DNA of 64,000 nucleotides from Paraburkholderia fynbosensis. GTDB lineage: Bacteria > Pseudomonadota > Gammaproteobacteria > Burkholderiales > Burkholderiaceae. Below, piece after piece: positions 9,170 through 17,443 of this stretch. Position 1 is the stretch's first letter; the number at the start of each line of letters is the position of its first letter. The stretch spans positions 62,001 through 126,000 of the forward strand of contig NZ_CADIKI010000009.1 in assembly GCF_902859935.1 (NCBI RefSeq), written 5' to 3'. Made by a program: the position numbers and the translations under genes. A model generated the notes under the pieces. The model did no database searches, was not told the DNA's origin, and saw only the letters and a list, made by a program, of their open reading frames with translations.

Positions 9170-10104
9170 AAATCAAGGTGCTCGGCTCATCGGCGGGGGG
9201 CGGTTTTCCGCAGTGGAACTGCAACTGCCGCAATTGCGACGGCTTGCGCCGCGGCACGCTGAAGGCCACGCGCCGCACGCAGTCGTCGATTGCGGTGAGC
9301 GCGAACGGCGAGGACTGGATGCTCGTCAATGCGTCGCCCGATCTGCTCGCGCAGATCGCCGCGCACCCCGAGCTTCAGCCCGCTCGCCGCGCGCGCGACA
9401 GCGGCATTGCCGCCGTGCTCGTGATCGACGCGCAGATCGACCATGTCACCGGCCTGCTGATGCTGCGCGAGCGCGACACGCCGCTGCCGCTCTACGCGAC
9501 CGACGCCGTGTGGCAAGACCTGCGCTCCGGCTTTCCGGTCGCGCCGATCCTCTCGCACTATTGCGGCGTCGAGCATCGGCGCATTGCGCTCGACGGCGCG
9601 CCGCTCGCCGTCGACGCGTTGAAGGGCGTGCGCATCGACGCGCTGCCGCTGTCGAGCAAGGCGCCGCCCTACTCGCCGCATCGCGACGCGCCCGAGCGGG
9701 GCGACAACATCGGGCTCATGCTGACCAATCTGGAATCGGGCAAGCGCGTGTTCTACGCGCCGGGACTCGGCGCGATCGAAGACCACGTGCTCGCCGCGAT
9801 GCGCGAGGCGGACCTGCTGCTGGTGGACGGCACGCTGTGGACGGGCGACGAAATGATCCGCCTCGGCCTGTCAAAGAAGACGGCCGCCGACATGGGGCAT
9901 CTGCCGCAGACCGGCGCGGGCGGCATGATCGACACACTGGATTCGCTCGAGGCGGACCCGCTGGGCAATGGGCGCAAGGTCCGCAAGGTGCTCATCCATA
10001 TCAACAACACCAACCCGATTCTGGTCGAGGACGGCCGCGAGCGGCGCGTGCTCGCCGAGCACGGCATCGAGGTCGCTTACGACGGCATGGCGTTCGAACT
10101 TTGA
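9166..10104 (+). CDS. pqqB: Pyrroloquinoline quinone biosynthesis protein PqqB
   Basis: 312 residues, close to the usual 300-310. It opens KIKVLGSSAGGGFPQWNCNC, the signature N-terminus of PqqB with its paired cysteines, and shows the metallo-beta-lactamase-fold features of the family (DAQIDHVTGLL and HINNTNPIL). PqqB is thought to hydroxylate the cross-linked Glu-Tyr intermediate. The start overlaps the S33 hydrolase stop by four bases. A normal operon would have the small precursor gene pqqA immediately upstream; none is here. Confidence 0.95.
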   Translation: MKIKVLGSSAGGGFPQWNCNCRNCDGLRRGTLKATRRTQSSIAVSANGEDWMLVNASPDLLAQIAAHPELQPARRARDSGIAAVLVIDAQIDHVTGLLMLRERDTPLPLYATDAVWQDLRSGFPVAPILSHYCGVEHRRIALDGAPLAVDALKGVRIDALPLSSKAPPYSPHRDAPERGDNIGLMLTNLESGKRVFYAPGLGAIEDHVLAAMREADLLLVDGTLWTGDEMIRLGLSKKTAADMGHLPQTGAGGMIDTLDSLEADPLGNGRKVRKVLIHINNTNPILVEDGRERRVLAEHGIEVAYDGMAFEL

Positions 10105-10168
10105 AGCATGAATGTATGAAGGAGCACTGACGAGGCGCGGCTGTAATCGATAAAAACACGGAGATGGC

Positions 10169-10939
10169 ATGAACGCGAAAGATACTCATGAGACGCCGCC
10201 GATGCGCGACGCGAGTGCAAGTACGGGTACGCAGCGGACCTCGGGCGTCGACGCGCCCGCGTGGAGCCGCGAGGAATTCGAGGCGCAATTGCGCGCGAAA
10301 GGCGCGGCCTATCACATTCACCACCCGTTCAACGTGAAGATGAATAGCGGCGGCTGCTCGCGCGAGCAGATTCGCGGCTGGGTCGCGAACCGCTTCTACT
10401 ATCAGATCAACATTCCGCTGAAGGACGCGGCGGTGCTCTCGAACTGTCCGGATCGCGAGACGCGCCGCCGCTGGGTATTGCGCATTCTCGATCACGACGG
10501 CTATGACGGCGCGGAGGGCGGCATCGAAACCTGGGCGCGTCTCGCGGATGCCGTGGGCCTGTCGCGTGACGAACTCTGGTCGCTCGAACACGTGACGCCC
10601 GGCGTGCGCTTTGCCGTCGACGCCTACGTGAATTTCGCGCGCCGTGCGCCGTGGCAGGAATCGGTCTGCTCGTCGCTCACGGAGATGTTCGCGCCGCAGG
10701 TTCATCGCGACCGGCTCGCGAGCTGGCCGGAACACTATCCGTGGATCGAGCCCGAGGGCCTCGCGTATTTCCGCTCGCGCATTTCGCTCGCGCAGCGCGA
10801 TGTCGAACACGGGCTCGAAGTCACGCTCACGCATTTCACGCGGCGCGATCAGCAGGAACGGGCGCTCGACATCCTGCAGTTCAAGCTCGACATTCTGTGG
10901 ACCATGCTCGACTCGATCGAAAAGGCCTTCCCACAATGA
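10169..10939 (+). CDS. pqqC: Pyrroloquinoline-quinone synthase PqqC
   Basis: 256 residues. After a short variable N-terminus of about 35 residues the conserved core begins (YHIHHPFNVKMNSGG, then FYYQINIPLKDAA). PqqC catalyses ring closure and the final eight-electron oxidation to PQQ without a metal cofactor. The gene follows pqqB by 64 bases, with ACGGAGATGGC before the ATG. The stop overlaps pqqD by four bases. Confidence 0.95.
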   Translation: MNAKDTHETPPMRDASASTGTQRTSGVDAPAWSREEFEAQLRAKGAAYHIHHPFNVKMNSGGCSREQIRGWVANRFYYQINIPLKDAAVLSNCPDRETRRRWVLRILDHDGYDGAEGGIETWARLADAVGLSRDELWSLEHVTPGVRFAVDAYVNFARRAPWQESVCSSLTEMFAPQVHRDRLASWPEHYPWIEPEGLAYFRSRISLAQRDVEHGLEVTLTHFTRRDQQERALDILQFKLDILWTMLDSIEKAFPQ

Positions 10940-11235
10940 ACGCCATGAACGACCCCGCACGCGCCGGCGACGCTACCGAAGCCGCCCTTCCGCTGACGAT
11001 CGCCAGGCCATTCCGCCTGCAGTGGGAACCCGCGCAGAACGCGCACGTGCTGCTCTATCCCGAGGGCATGGTGAAGCTCAATCAAAGCGCCGGGGAAATC
11101 CTCAAGCGCTGCGACGGCACCCGGGACATGGCCGCGCTGATCGCCGAACTGGAGCAGGCGTTCAACACCACCGGGCTCGGCGCCGAAGTGCGGGCCTTCA
11201 TTGCCGACGCGCATACGCGCGGCTGGCTGGAGTAG
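10936..11235 (+). CDS. pqqD: PQQ biosynthesis peptide chaperone PqqD
   Basis: 99 residues. The conserved PqqD core is clear: YPEGMVKLNQSAGEILKRCDG followed by a helical C-terminal half. PqqD is the RRE-type chaperone that presents the PqqA peptide to the radical SAM enzyme PqqE. The start overlaps the pqqC stop (ATGA), and pqqE starts five bases after the stop. Finding a chaperone for PqqA implies a pqqA gene elsewhere in the genome. Confidence 0.94.
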   Translation: MNAMNDPARAGDATEAALPLTIARPFRLQWEPAQNAHVLLYPEGMVKLNQSAGEILKRCDGTRDMAALIAELEQAFNTTGLGAEVRAFIADAHTRGWLE

Positions 11236-11239
11236 CGCG

Positions 11240-12484
11240 ATGACCGATCTGTCGCAACCGGTTGCTCAACCCGTCGTCGGGATACAGCCCGACAACCCCG
11301 ACGCCGTGCCGCCGCCGCTCTGGCTGCTCGCGGAGCTGACCTATCGCTGTCCGCTGCACTGCGCGTTCTGCTACAACCCGCTCGACTATACGGACCACAG
11401 CCGCGAACTCAGCACCGCGCAATGGATCGACGTGCTGCGCGACGCGCGCGCGCTCGGCGCGGTGCAGCTCGGCTTTTCCGGGGGCGAGCCGCTGGTGCGC
11501 GACGACGTCGAAGTGCTGGTGGAGGAAGCGCACAGACTCGGCTTCTACACGAATCTGATCACCTCGGGTGTCGGCCTCACCGACAAACGGCTCGACGATC
11601 TAAAGGCGGCCGGGCTCGACCACATCCAGTTGTCATTTCAGGATTCGACGCAGCAGTTGAACGACTTCCTGAGCAGCACACGCACCTTCGATCTGAAGCA
11701 GCGCGTCGCCACGTCGATCAAACAGCATGGCTTTCCGATGGTGCTCAACTGCGTGCTGCATCGCTATAACCTGCCGCACGTCGACAAGATCATCGAGATG
11801 GCGCTGGCGATGGGCGCCGAATACCTGGAGCTCGCGAACACGCAGTACTACGGCTGGGCACATGCGAACGAGGCGCAGTTGATGCCGACGCGCGAGCAGC
11901 TCGACGAAGCCGAGGCGGTGGTCGCGCGCTATCGCCGCACGCATGGCGAGCGCTGCAAGATTTTCTTCGTCGTGCCCGACTACTTCGAGAACCGCCCCAA
12001 ACGCTGCATGAACGGCTGGGGCGCGGTCTTTCTCGGCGTCGCGCCGGACGGCGCGGCACTGCCCTGTCACGCGGCGCGCGGGCTGCCCGGCCTCGTGCTG
12101 CCGAACGTGAAAGACACGCCGTTGCGTGACATCTGGTACGAAAGCGATGCGTTCAACCGATTCCGCGGCTTGAAGTGGCTCAAGGAGCCGTGCCGCAGTT
12201 GCGAAGAAAAGGAACGCGACCTCGGTGGCTGCCGCTGCCAGGCCTATATGCTCACCGGCGACGCGGCCAACGCCGATCCCGTGTGCGACAAGTCGCCGTT
12301 TCACGAGACCGTGGTGAAGGTCGTGCAACGCGCGGCCTCGGCGTCGGCTTGCGCTTCTGCAGGAACCGCCGCGCCACGCGAGCAACCGATCCTGTTCCGT
12401 AACGATGCCAATTCGCGCAAGCTCGCGAGCGCCGCCCGCGAGCCCGACGTCAGCGGCGGCAGCGGCAGCGGAGCAAAACCATGA
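11240..12484 (+). CDS. pqqE: PQQ biosynthesis radical SAM enzyme PqqE
   Basis: 414 residues. The radical SAM cluster motif C-x3-C-x2-C is present as CPLHCAFC near residue 37, followed by FSGGEPL. The C-terminal SPASM domain retains cysteines for auxiliary clusters (CHAARGLPG, CRSCEEKE, GGCRCQAY, PVCDKSPF). PqqE forms the Glu-Tyr carbon-carbon bond in PqqA. The final 35-40 residues are a low-complexity Ala/Ser/Gly/Arg tail beyond the usual end. I chose the ATG at 11240; the frame is open upstream within pqqD. The stop overlaps the response regulator start. Confidence 0.95.
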   Translation: MTDLSQPVAQPVVGIQPDNPDAVPPPLWLLAELTYRCPLHCAFCYNPLDYTDHSRELSTAQWIDVLRDARALGAVQLGFSGGEPLVRDDVEVLVEEAHRLGFYTNLITSGVGLTDKRLDDLKAAGLDHIQLSFQDSTQQLNDFLSSTRTFDLKQRVATSIKQHGFPMVLNCVLHRYNLPHVDKIIEMALAMGAEYLELANTQYYGWAHANEAQLMPTREQLDEAEAVVARYRRTHGERCKIFFVVPDYFENRPKRCMNGWGAVFLGVAPDGAALPCHAARGLPGLVLPNVKDTPLRDIWYESDAFNRFRGLKWLKEPCRSCEEKERDLGGCRCQAYMLTGDAANADPVCDKSPFHETVVKVVQRAASASACASAGTAAPREQPILFRNDANSRKLASAAREPDVSGGSGSGAKP

Positions 12485-13143
12485 CTGCGGGAACCATCTC
12501 CGTCCTGCTCGTCGACGACCATGCGGTCGTGCGCGAAGGCTATCGGCGTCTGCTCGAACTGAACTCCGACGTGCAGGTGTGCGGCGAGGCCGCCGACGCC
12601 GCCCAGGCTTACCAGCGCTTTTGCGCATTGCAGCCCGACGTGGTCGTGATGGACGTGTCGCTGCCCGGCGCGAGCGGCGTCGAGGCGATGCGGCGCATGC
12701 TCGCGCGTGAGCCGGATGCGCGCGTGCTGATCTTCAGCGTGCATGAAGAGTCGATCTTCGTGCGCCGCGCGCTCGATGCCGGCGCGCTCGGCTACGTGAC
12801 GAAAGCCAGCGCGCCCGATGTGCTGGTGGAAGCGGTGCGCGCCATCGCGCGGCGCACGAGCTATCTGAGCCCGGATATCTCGCAGGCGCTCGCGATGCGC
12901 ACCGCCTTCAGCGAAGGGCCGCCCGGGCGTCAGTTGTCGGCGCGCGAGTTCGAGGTGCTGCGTCTGCTCGTGCAGGGCTATACGCTGCCGAGCATCGCCG
13001 AGAAGCTGGGGCTGAGCCAGAAGACGGTGGCCAATCATCAATCCGTGATCCGGCAGAAGTTCGGCGCCGACAACGGCGTGCAGCTTGCGCAGATGGCGAG
13101 CCGGCTCGGACTTCAGTTCACGGGTTCGGCCAGCCCGGCATGA
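12481..13143 (+). CDS. NarL/FixJ (LuxR)-type response regulator
   Basis: 220 residues: receiver domain 7-125 with the acidic pair in LLVDDH and phosphoacceptor Asp58 (VVVMDVSLPG), then a LuxR-type helix-turn-helix from about 150 (LSAREFEVLRLL, LSQKTVANH). The start overlaps the pqqE stop (ATGA), so it is made with the PQQ enzymes. Similar regulators control PQQ-dependent alcohol oxidation in other proteobacteria (ExaE/AgmR, FlhR), so control of pqq and the quinoprotein genes is a reasonable inference. It converges on and overlaps by 31 bases the histidine kinase gene that is its likely partner. Confidence 0.9.
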   Translation: MTAGTISVLLVDDHAVVREGYRRLLELNSDVQVCGEAADAAQAYQRFCALQPDVVVMDVSLPGASGVEAMRRMLAREPDARVLIFSVHEESIFVRRALDAGALGYVTKASAPDVLVEAVRAIARRTSYLSPDISQALAMRTAFSEGPPGRQLSAREFEVLRLLVQGYTLPSIAEKLGLSQKTVANHQSVIRQKFGADNGVQLAQMASRLGLQFTGSASPA

Positions 13144-14174
13144 GCGGGCACGCGCGCGCAAAACAGAAAGCCGCCTTGCGGCTCGCTTGCCACGTGGAAT
13201 TCGCCGCCGAGCGCTTCGACGCGCTCGCGCATGCCGATCAGCCCGAGGCCGGCGCGCGGCTTCGTGAGGTCCGTACCGGGGCCGTCATCGGCCATGGTCA
13301 CGACGATCTCGTCGGTCAGCGGGTTGGTCCCGTCCGCGCTGTGCGTCTCTCGTGGCGCGCGCACCATGAACACCTCCACGCGTGAACCGCGCGCGAATTT
13401 CGACACGTTCGTCAGCCCCTCCTGCACGAGGCGGTAGAGCGTGATGGTCAACGCGTCGCTCAGGCCGCTGTAATCCCCTTCGACCGTCAGAGAAAACGAG
13501 GCATCGGGCAGCCGCTCGCGCCAGCCGTCGATGCAATGTTCAAGCGCGCTCGGCAAGCCGAACTCGTCCAGACCGATGGGCCGCAGGCGGCGGATCATGT
13601 CGCCGATCTGCCGGTACACGTGGCTCGCGCTCTGGATCAGACCGAGCGCGATGCGATGGATCTCCGGGTCGTGGGCGCGGGGGGATGCGGGGGGTTGTGC
13701 GCGGCTTTGCGTGTTGTCCTGGCCGCTGGACAGATCGCGGATACGTGCGGCGTCGAGTGCGATCGCGTTCAGGTACTGGCCCAGTTCATCGTGCAGTTCG
13801 CGCGCCAGATAACGGCGCTCGAACTCCTGTGCCTGCAGCGCCTGACTGGCGAGCCGCCGGTTGTCGGCGAGCAGCCGTTCGGCCTGTTCTTCCAGCGCGC
13901 GGCGGCGGTTCAGTTCGCGGCGCGCATCTCGGTAGCGCCGCCACGCAAACCACGCGAGGCCGATGGAGAGGACGCACAACGTGGTCGGCAATTCGTCGAG
14001 CTGGAAGCGCTCCATGCCACGGGTGAACCGGTAGGCCCGTTCGCTGAGATCGAATTCGGCGGCCAAGATGCCGGCGAGCGCGGTCACGGCGAGCACCCAT
14101 GCGAGATCGCGCCAGATTGTCGAGACTGGCGACGGGCTGCCGGCGGAGGATGGGTGGGTCGGTTCGCTTGACAT
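13113..14174 (-). CDS. Membrane sensor histidine kinase (HisKA_3 type)
   Basis: 353 residues: two membrane segments at about 23-40 and 65-80 with a very short periplasmic loop, a coiled-coil stretch 82-118, the dimerisation/phosphoacceptor box RELHDELGQYL with His128, and a C-terminal ATPase domain (VQEGLTNVSKFA, MADDGPG, GLGLIGMRERV). This is the NarX/DegS class that pairs with LuxR-type regulators such as the convergent neighbour. The small loop leaves little room for periplasmic ligand binding, so the signal may come through the membrane. FlhS-like sensing of one-carbon oxidation is an inference. Confidence 0.9.
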   Translation of the reverse strand: MSSEPTHPSSAGSPSPVSTIWRDLAWVLAVTALAGILAAEFDLSERAYRFTRGMERFQLDELPTTLCVLSIGLAWFAWRRYRDARRELNRRRALEEQAERLLADNRRLASQALQAQEFERRYLARELHDELGQYLNAIALDAARIRDLSSGQDNTQSRAQPPASPRAHDPEIHRIALGLIQSASHVYRQIGDMIRRLRPIGLDEFGLPSALEHCIDGWRERLPDASFSLTVEGDYSGLSDALTITLYRLVQEGLTNVSKFARGSRVEVFMVRAPRETHSADGTNPLTDEIVVTMADDGPGTDLTKPRAGLGLIGMRERVEALGGEFHVASEPQGGFLFCARVPAHAGLAEPVN

Positions 14175-14458
14175 GACGTCTGCATTCTACCCAGCGCGCT
14201 CGTGCGCAGCGGACTTTTGCGAGCCTTTTCGGCGCGTTTGCCTGACAGATCGGGAAAAGCTCCCGCGCAGTTTGAAGGCCTCGTATGCGCGGCTTTCAAC
14301 GCACCCCGACAGAACGCGCGAGCACCGCGGCGGGCGCCCCGGCACCCGGTCAACGAGCAATTCGTCGGGGCGGGTGCGCCGCGGCGGGGTTTGCGGGTGG
14401 GCCTGCGCTATGCCTGGAAAAAGGAGCGCGGAAATGACACCGCGCACGAGCGGATCGC
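14175..14458. other. Intergenic region with no recognised gene
   Basis: 284 bases between the starts/ends of two minus-strand genes. It must hold the promoter of the histidine kinase; I saw no clear coding sequence or terminator here. Confidence 0.4.
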
Positions 14459-15565
14459 TCAGTGCGACTCGATCGAGCCGTCGCTATGCGGATACGTGAC
14501 GATGCCCCAGGCGAGCGGCAACTCGCCGATCTGCTTGATCGGCTGATAGCTCTTCGCATCGAGCACATAGACCGCATCGGAGCGTCCGCACGCGACCATC
14601 AGTTTCGAGCCGTCGGGCGTAAAGCTGAAGTGCCAGCAGCGCTGTCCGACCGGCACGTCGGCGACGTGTTCGTAAGTGTGGCCGTCGAAAACCTGCACCG
14701 CCTTGTCGCGCGAGGCGGCCACGAAAAGCCGCTGGCCGTCCGGGCCGAACGCCACGCCGTATGGTCCCAGTTTGGTGTCGACGGTCTTAAGCACTTCGAA
14801 ACTGTGCGCGTCGATCACGACGAACTTGCTGAGCGACTCCAGCGTGACCACATAGTGCTTGCCGTCGGGCGACAGACGGATGCCGCGCGGGCGGCCGCCC
14901 GCCGCCAGCTTCACGGTCTTCACCGGCGCGCCCGTGCGCACGTGATAGACCGATACGGTGTCGTCGCCTTCATTGGTGACGAGCATCGCCTGGCCGTCGC
15001 GCGAGAATTCGATGCCTTCGGTTTCGTGACCGCTCGTCACCGAGCGGATCACGCGCCACGTTTTCATATCGACGATCGCGATTTCGGCAGGAAGCTTGTC
15101 GTCATCGTCGTCCGCGCCGGGCTTGCCGGCCTTGCCGGGCGGCGGGCCATCAGGTTTGGCCGCGGCCTGCGCCGGCGGCGGCCCGCCCGACTCGCCGGGC
15201 TCGTACGTCACATAGACATAGCCGTTGTGGACCCGCACATACTCCGGATTCTTGCCGATCTTCACGCGCCTGACGACCTTGCCCGACGCCGTGTCGATCA
15301 CCGACAGATCGCCGGTGTTCTTGTTGGCCACCATCAGACGCGAGCCGTCCGCGTTCAGGCTCAGGCCGCGCGGCCCGTCCGCGCCCACCGGAAACGTTTT
15401 GGCCAGCGTCATCTGGTCGAGGTCGATCACGCCGACGCCGGCCTTCTCGCTCGTCACATAGGCAAGCGGCGCCGCTGCATGCGCGGCGCTCATGGCCAGC
15501 ATGCACACGACGGCCAGCGCGACGCAACGGCGAGGTGTTCGGGTGGGAATCCGTGTCTCCAGCAT
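14459..15565 (-). CDS. Secreted YVTN beta-propeller protein (PQQ-associated type)
   Basis: 368 residues with a signal peptide (hydrophobic 12-32, cleavage likely after AHA). Repeating YVTN/NHL-like blades follow, for example GPRGLSLNADGSRLMV, EGIEFSRDGQAMLV, PRGIRLSPDGKHYVV and WHFSFTPDGSKLMV. A Pro/Gly-rich insert ending in five Asp residues interrupts the propeller near residue 150. Such propellers accompany PQQ-dependent alcohol catabolism loci; the molecular role is unknown. The ATG at 15563-15565 is preferred over an upstream ATG because GGAG lies eight bases ahead and it gives a standard signal peptide. Confidence 0.85.
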   Translation of the reverse strand: MLETRIPTRTPRRCVALAVVCMLAMSAAHAAAPLAYVTSEKAGVGVIDLDQMTLAKTFPVGADGPRGLSLNADGSRLMVANKNTGDLSVIDTASGKVVRRVKIGKNPEYVRVHNGYVYVTYEPGESGGPPPAQAAAKPDGPPPGKAGKPGADDDDDKLPAEIAIVDMKTWRVIRSVTSGHETEGIEFSRDGQAMLVTNEGDDTVSVYHVRTGAPVKTVKLAAGGRPRGIRLSPDGKHYVVTLESLSKFVVIDAHSFEVLKTVDTKLGPYGVAFGPDGQRLFVAASRDKAVQVFDGHTYEHVADVPVGQRCWHFSFTPDGSKLMVACGRSDAVYVLDAKSYQPIKQIGELPLAWGIVTYPHSDGSIESH

Positions 15566-15618
15566 TGTTGTGCTCCATGGTGAGATCGCTGCGCCGCGAA
15601 AGCTCGCGTCATCCATTC

Positions 15619-15648
15619 AAAGTATCCCACCGGGCGATTGTTTGACAA
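15619..15648 (-). promoter_or_regulatory. Candidate sigma-70 promoter for the beta-propeller gene
   Basis: On the minus strand TTGTCA (15648-15643) is followed after 18 bases by TACTTT (15624-15619). The spacing and -35 fit are good and the -10 is weak. Transcription would begin around 15612, about 47 bases before the ATG. Confidence 0.4.
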
Positions 15649-15836
15649 CGCGCATCGGACGGGAGAATTTCCCGAATTGACGCGCGGCGACGGGCGCCGG
15701 TTCTAAAACCCCAAGTGCGGGAGGACAATGAACGTGGAGGTGGCCTGGGGTTCGAGCCGTGCCGACGCGCACGCACGCTGCGATTTGCGCGAACGAAGAA
15801 ATCCTTGTCTGGCCGCGAGCGATGCTGCAAGTTGTC

Positions 15837-16613
15837 ATGGCGAACCCGGCAAAACCCACGATCCCCGCGATGCGATTTCGTCGCGGGGTGATCGTGCTGG
15901 GTGTCGTGATCGGCGCGCATGTGCTGTTGCTGTATCTGGCGGTGTCGACGCACGACAGAATGGTCGAGCGGCCGATCGAACCGGTAACGATCACCGCCAT
16001 GCTATTGAGTCCACAGGCTGAGCCTGTGCCGCCTGCCGCACCGGCTGCTGCGGCACCGCCGGCGACGCCGTCTCCCGCGCGCCCTGCGGTGCGTGCCAAA
16101 CCCTCGCCGAAGGTGCAGCCGCAGGTGCAGCCGCAAGCGCGATCGCGCGCCTCACGCAGCGCAACGGCAACGCCCGCGCCTGTCGCGCCTCGTGCGCCGC
16201 TCACGCCAACCGAAAACGCCGCGCCGTCCGCCACCGCCCAGCCGGCCCCCGCTGTGCCGACACCCTTGCCCGCGACAGCGCCCGCAAACGAGAGCGCGCC
16301 CGCCACCGCGCCCACACTCGCGGAGTCGGCCACGCCAAGAAACGTCGCGCATATCGATTGCGCCATCCCGAAGCCCGACTATCCCGACAGTTCAATGCGG
16401 CGTGGCGAGAACGGCACCGCGATCGTGCGATTCGTCGTGGGGCTCTCCGGCCGCATCGAGACGACGCAGCTGCAAAAGAGCAGCGGCTATCCGCGGCTCG
16501 ACGAGGCCGCACTCGCCGCGGTCCATGCGAGCGTCTGCCAGCCGTATAGAGAAAACGGCGCCGCGGTTCGCGCGGCGTACTCGCAATCGTTCGTCTTCGG
16601 ACTCACCGAATGA
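15837..16613 (+). CDS. tonB: TonB-family energy transducer
   Basis: About 258 residues: a cytoplasmic arginine-flanked N-terminus, one membrane segment (GVIVLGVVIGAHVLLLYLAV), a long Pro/Ala-rich periplasmic linker from about 50 to 165, and a C-terminal TonB domain (KPDYPDSSMRRGENGTAIV, SSGYPRLDEAAL). It couples the inner-membrane proton gradient to outer-membrane TonB-dependent receptors. exbB and exbD follow directly. The start is uncertain: ATG 15822 and GTG 15759 are also in frame, and none has a strong ribosome site. Located within the PQQ island, far from the receptor at 45 kb. Confidence 0.85.
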   Translation: MANPAKPTIPAMRFRRGVIVLGVVIGAHVLLLYLAVSTHDRMVERPIEPVTITAMLLSPQAEPVPPAAPAAAAPPATPSPARPAVRAKPSPKVQPQVQPQARSRASRSATATPAPVAPRAPLTPTENAAPSATAQPAPAVPTPLPATAPANESAPATAPTLAESATPRNVAHIDCAIPKPDYPDSSMRRGENGTAIVRFVVGLSGRIETTQLQKSSGYPRLDEAALAAVHASVCQPYRENGAAVRAAYSQSFVFGLTE

Positions 16614-16681
16614 CCGACTCAACGATTCACCGGCTCACTGATTGACTGCCCCACCCGATCACAGGACAAAGGAAAACAGCC

Positions 16682-17443
16682 ATGCAACATTACGGACTCG
16701 CGAATGTCTGGCAAAGCGGCGATGTCGTCACACGCTGCATTCTGAGCGTGCTGGTGATCATGTCGGTGCTGTCGTGGACGGTGATCATCGTCAAGCTCTG
16801 GCAGGTGCTGCGGCTCAGGCGCGTGACCGGGCAGAACGACGCGCGGTTCTGGAACGCGGACCGCTTCGAGGACGGCTTGAGCAGTCTCGGCCACCCCGGG
16901 CCGGCGTCGTCCGGGAATCCGTTGCTGGCGCTCGCTCTCTCGGGCCACGAAGCGGCGACACACCATCGCCAGACGCAACAGCATCTGCAGGACCGTATCG
17001 ACGTCTCCGACTGGATCACGCGGCGTCTTCAGGACACGATGGACGAGACGGTTGCGCGCTTGCAGAGCGGCCTCGCGGTCCTCGCGTCGATCGGCAGCAC
17101 GGCGCCCTTCGTCGGGCTTTTCGGCACCGTGTGGGGCATCTATCACGCGCTGATCGTGATCGGCGAAACCGGCCAGACCTCGATCGAACACGTGGCGGGA
17201 CCGGTCGGCGAATCGCTGATCATGACGGCGTTCGGGCTCTTCGTGGCGATCCCCGCCGTGCTCGGCTACAACGGCCTGAATCGCGCCAACCGCACCATCG
17301 TGGCGCGCCTGAAACGTTTCGCGCACGGCCTGCACGCGTACTTCGTGACCGGCTCGCAATTGCGCTCGAGCGTCGGCGCGCAGATGCACGCGGTGCCGCG
17401 TGACAACAACCCGCCCCGCGACGGAGACTTCAGATGGCAATGA
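16682..17443 (+). CDS. exbB: ExbB proton channel subunit
   Basis: 253 residues of the MotA/TolQ/ExbB family: first membrane segment at about 18-38, then a cytoplasmic domain, and the conserved pore helices ASIGSTAPFVGLFGTVWGIY near 137-156 and MTAFGLFVAIPAVLGYN near 181-197. It forms the proton channel powering TonB. AAAGGA precedes the ATG. It starts 68 bases after tonB and overlaps exbD by 10 bases. Confidence 0.93.
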   Translation: MQHYGLANVWQSGDVVTRCILSVLVIMSVLSWTVIIVKLWQVLRLRRVTGQNDARFWNADRFEDGLSSLGHPGPASSGNPLLALALSGHEAATHHRQTQQHLQDRIDVSDWITRRLQDTMDETVARLQSGLAVLASIGSTAPFVGLFGTVWGIYHALIVIGETGQTSIEHVAGPVGESLIMTAFGLFVAIPAVLGYNGLNRANRTIVARLKRFAHGLHAYFVTGSQLRSSVGAQMHAVPRDNNPPRDGDFRWQ

